NCBI GenBank assembly: GCA_015680685.1
Contig: MNCI01001365.1
Location: 274,215 to 328,660 of the forward strand
Source of the DNA: Gnetum montanum
Lineage: Eukaryota > Streptophyta > Gnetopsida > Gnetales > Gnetaceae
Direction: 5' to 3'
Length of the DNA: 54,446 nucleotides
In this document: positions 53,651 to 54,446 of the stretch, one piece after another
How the letters are laid out: every line of letters starts with the position of its first letter
Position numbering within the stretch: position 1 is the stretch's first letter
Notes under the pieces: generated by a model
Seen by the model: the letters and a program-made list of their open reading frames with translations, nothing else
What the model was told of the DNA's origin: nothing
The model's database searches: none
Program-made: the position numbers and the translations under genes

Positions 53651-54446
53651 TATCTACAAAGCATTATAACAGGTTGAAAAACATGGTGGAAATTTTGGAG
53701 GTAGCAAAAATGGCAGTGGTAGGAATTTTTGTGGTGAGGTAGGTGATGGGCACATGTGGCAATAGTGGCAGCATTTGTACTTGGCCTATGTGGTAGGTAG
53801 TGATGTAGAGGTGGCAAGTGCATGTGGAGGCAGTGAGCACAAGGTGAAAAATGTAGAAGGTGATGCTAGAGGGTGAAGGTAGTAGTAAGTAGAAGACCAT
53901 GCATAATGGCAGAAGCTCTACTACCATCGACCATTTGTTGGCTACAAGGTTTCAACAAGTGTTGTGTGTGATGGGGATAGGTGAATGATGGGCACATGTG
54001 TAGAAGGATAGAGGGGTTGGTGGGGTGGGGGGAGTTTGATGGTGCATAGGAGGCAAGCTAGCCTCCTTTCTAGTCCCCTTTGGGACTAGCTATGGTGCTA
54101 CATGATAGGCCCAATTGTCATTGACCACTAGTTAGCCTTACCATAGTCAGCAATAAGGTCGGTCATGGCCTACTAAAAAGGTGTTTTTTTTTGAAATAAT
54201 AATAATATTATTATTTTTATTATAATTAAAAACATTCTAAGGCATGAGGTTGAACCTATGACCTCTCTCTTGATAAGTATTTTAGAAATTATTTTTAAAA
54301 ACTTATTATTATTATTTTATTCTCCTTGGCTCAACGATTTGGCTGATGATAAGGTGGAGGTTCGGTATGGATAAATGGTGATTCCAAGTTTAATTCTTGA
54401 TCCTAAAATTTTGACAATTTTTTAAAATAATAATTTAATATTATTT
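53651..54446 (-). other. GC-richer leader of nuclease element C, with tRNA-like motif and ATT repeats
   Basis: No gene. 'ggcatgaggttgaacctatgac' (54241-54262), read on the minus strand, contains GGTTCAACC next to 'aggtcata', the same arrangement as the tRNA-like motif in copy B. ATT/AAT runs (54198-54224, 54304-54320) flank it. Confidence 0.45.

Larger units (their letters stand above)
49871..54446 (-). mobile_element. EEP-nuclease LTR element, copy C (5' part outside window)
   Basis: The 3' LTR (49871-50446), polypurine tract, nuclease frame, conserved AT-rich block and repeat region follow in the same order as in copies A and B, read on the minus strand. The 5' LTR is beyond the right end. 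Flank 49866-49870 is TTTGA; the other target copy is not in the window. Confidence 0.88.

Noticed and set aside
53428-53927. Overlapping histidine-rich minus ORFs as genes
   Set aside because: They translate the 22-bp tandem array and its GC-rich flank; no start context, domain or conservation supports them.

Overview
The window looks like plant nuclear DNA, probably from a large repeat-rich seed-plant genome; the clade cannot be fixed from sequence alone. It is AT-rich and CpG-poor. It is built almost entirely from nested, decayed LTR retrotransposons of plant lineages (Athila, Tat, Tekay/Del chromovirus, Copia). I found no intact host gene, no rRNA or tRNA gene and no CRISPR array.

Layout. 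1-514: end of an Athila-family LTR. 801-1724: Tat-type Gypsy gag/protease remnant. 3422-16458: complete Athila-like element (+) with a perfect GTAAA target duplication, decayed gag-pol and a long extra 3' ORF region with coiled-coil segments. It splits an older minus-strand, gene-like remnant (about 2340-2870 and 16464-18800). 19184-28647: complete Tekay/Del chromovirus (-) with long LTRs and a recognisable chromodomain end. 28780-31100: Tat-type RT/RNase H/integrase remnant. 37381-38655: second Athila-like gag/protease fragment. 38656 to about 48690: Copia element, split by a younger insertion. 48690-49870: LTR-like sequence with a TATA box. Six single-N joins lie in the window; four are flanked by direct duplications and one hides a deletion, so they are assembly scars.

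Most interesting system. Three copies of one LTR element family (A 31881-36923 minus; B 41758-47570 plus, with perfect CTATG target duplication; C 49871 to window end, minus) contain no gag-pol that I can recognise. Each carries instead an intronless reading frame of about 400 codons that resembles a whole CCR4/Angel-type EEP (endonuclease/exonuclease/phosphatase) nuclease. The catalytic motifs (YNVL, CLQEV, NTHL, GDFN, TLDYI, SDH) can be read across the copies, although each copy is interrupted by stops or frameshifts. Between the 5' LTR and this frame lies a region of minisatellites (units of about 45, 21 and 22 bp) that differs between copies. LTR termini, primer-binding site and polypurine tract resemble those of the Tekay element in the same window, which suggests a non-autonomous family mobilised in trans by a chromovirus after capturing a spliced nuclease mRNA.

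Nothing here is likely to encode a working protein today. Stops, many of them explicable by C-to-T or G-to-A transitions, run through every pol domain, as expected for long-methylated heterochromatin.
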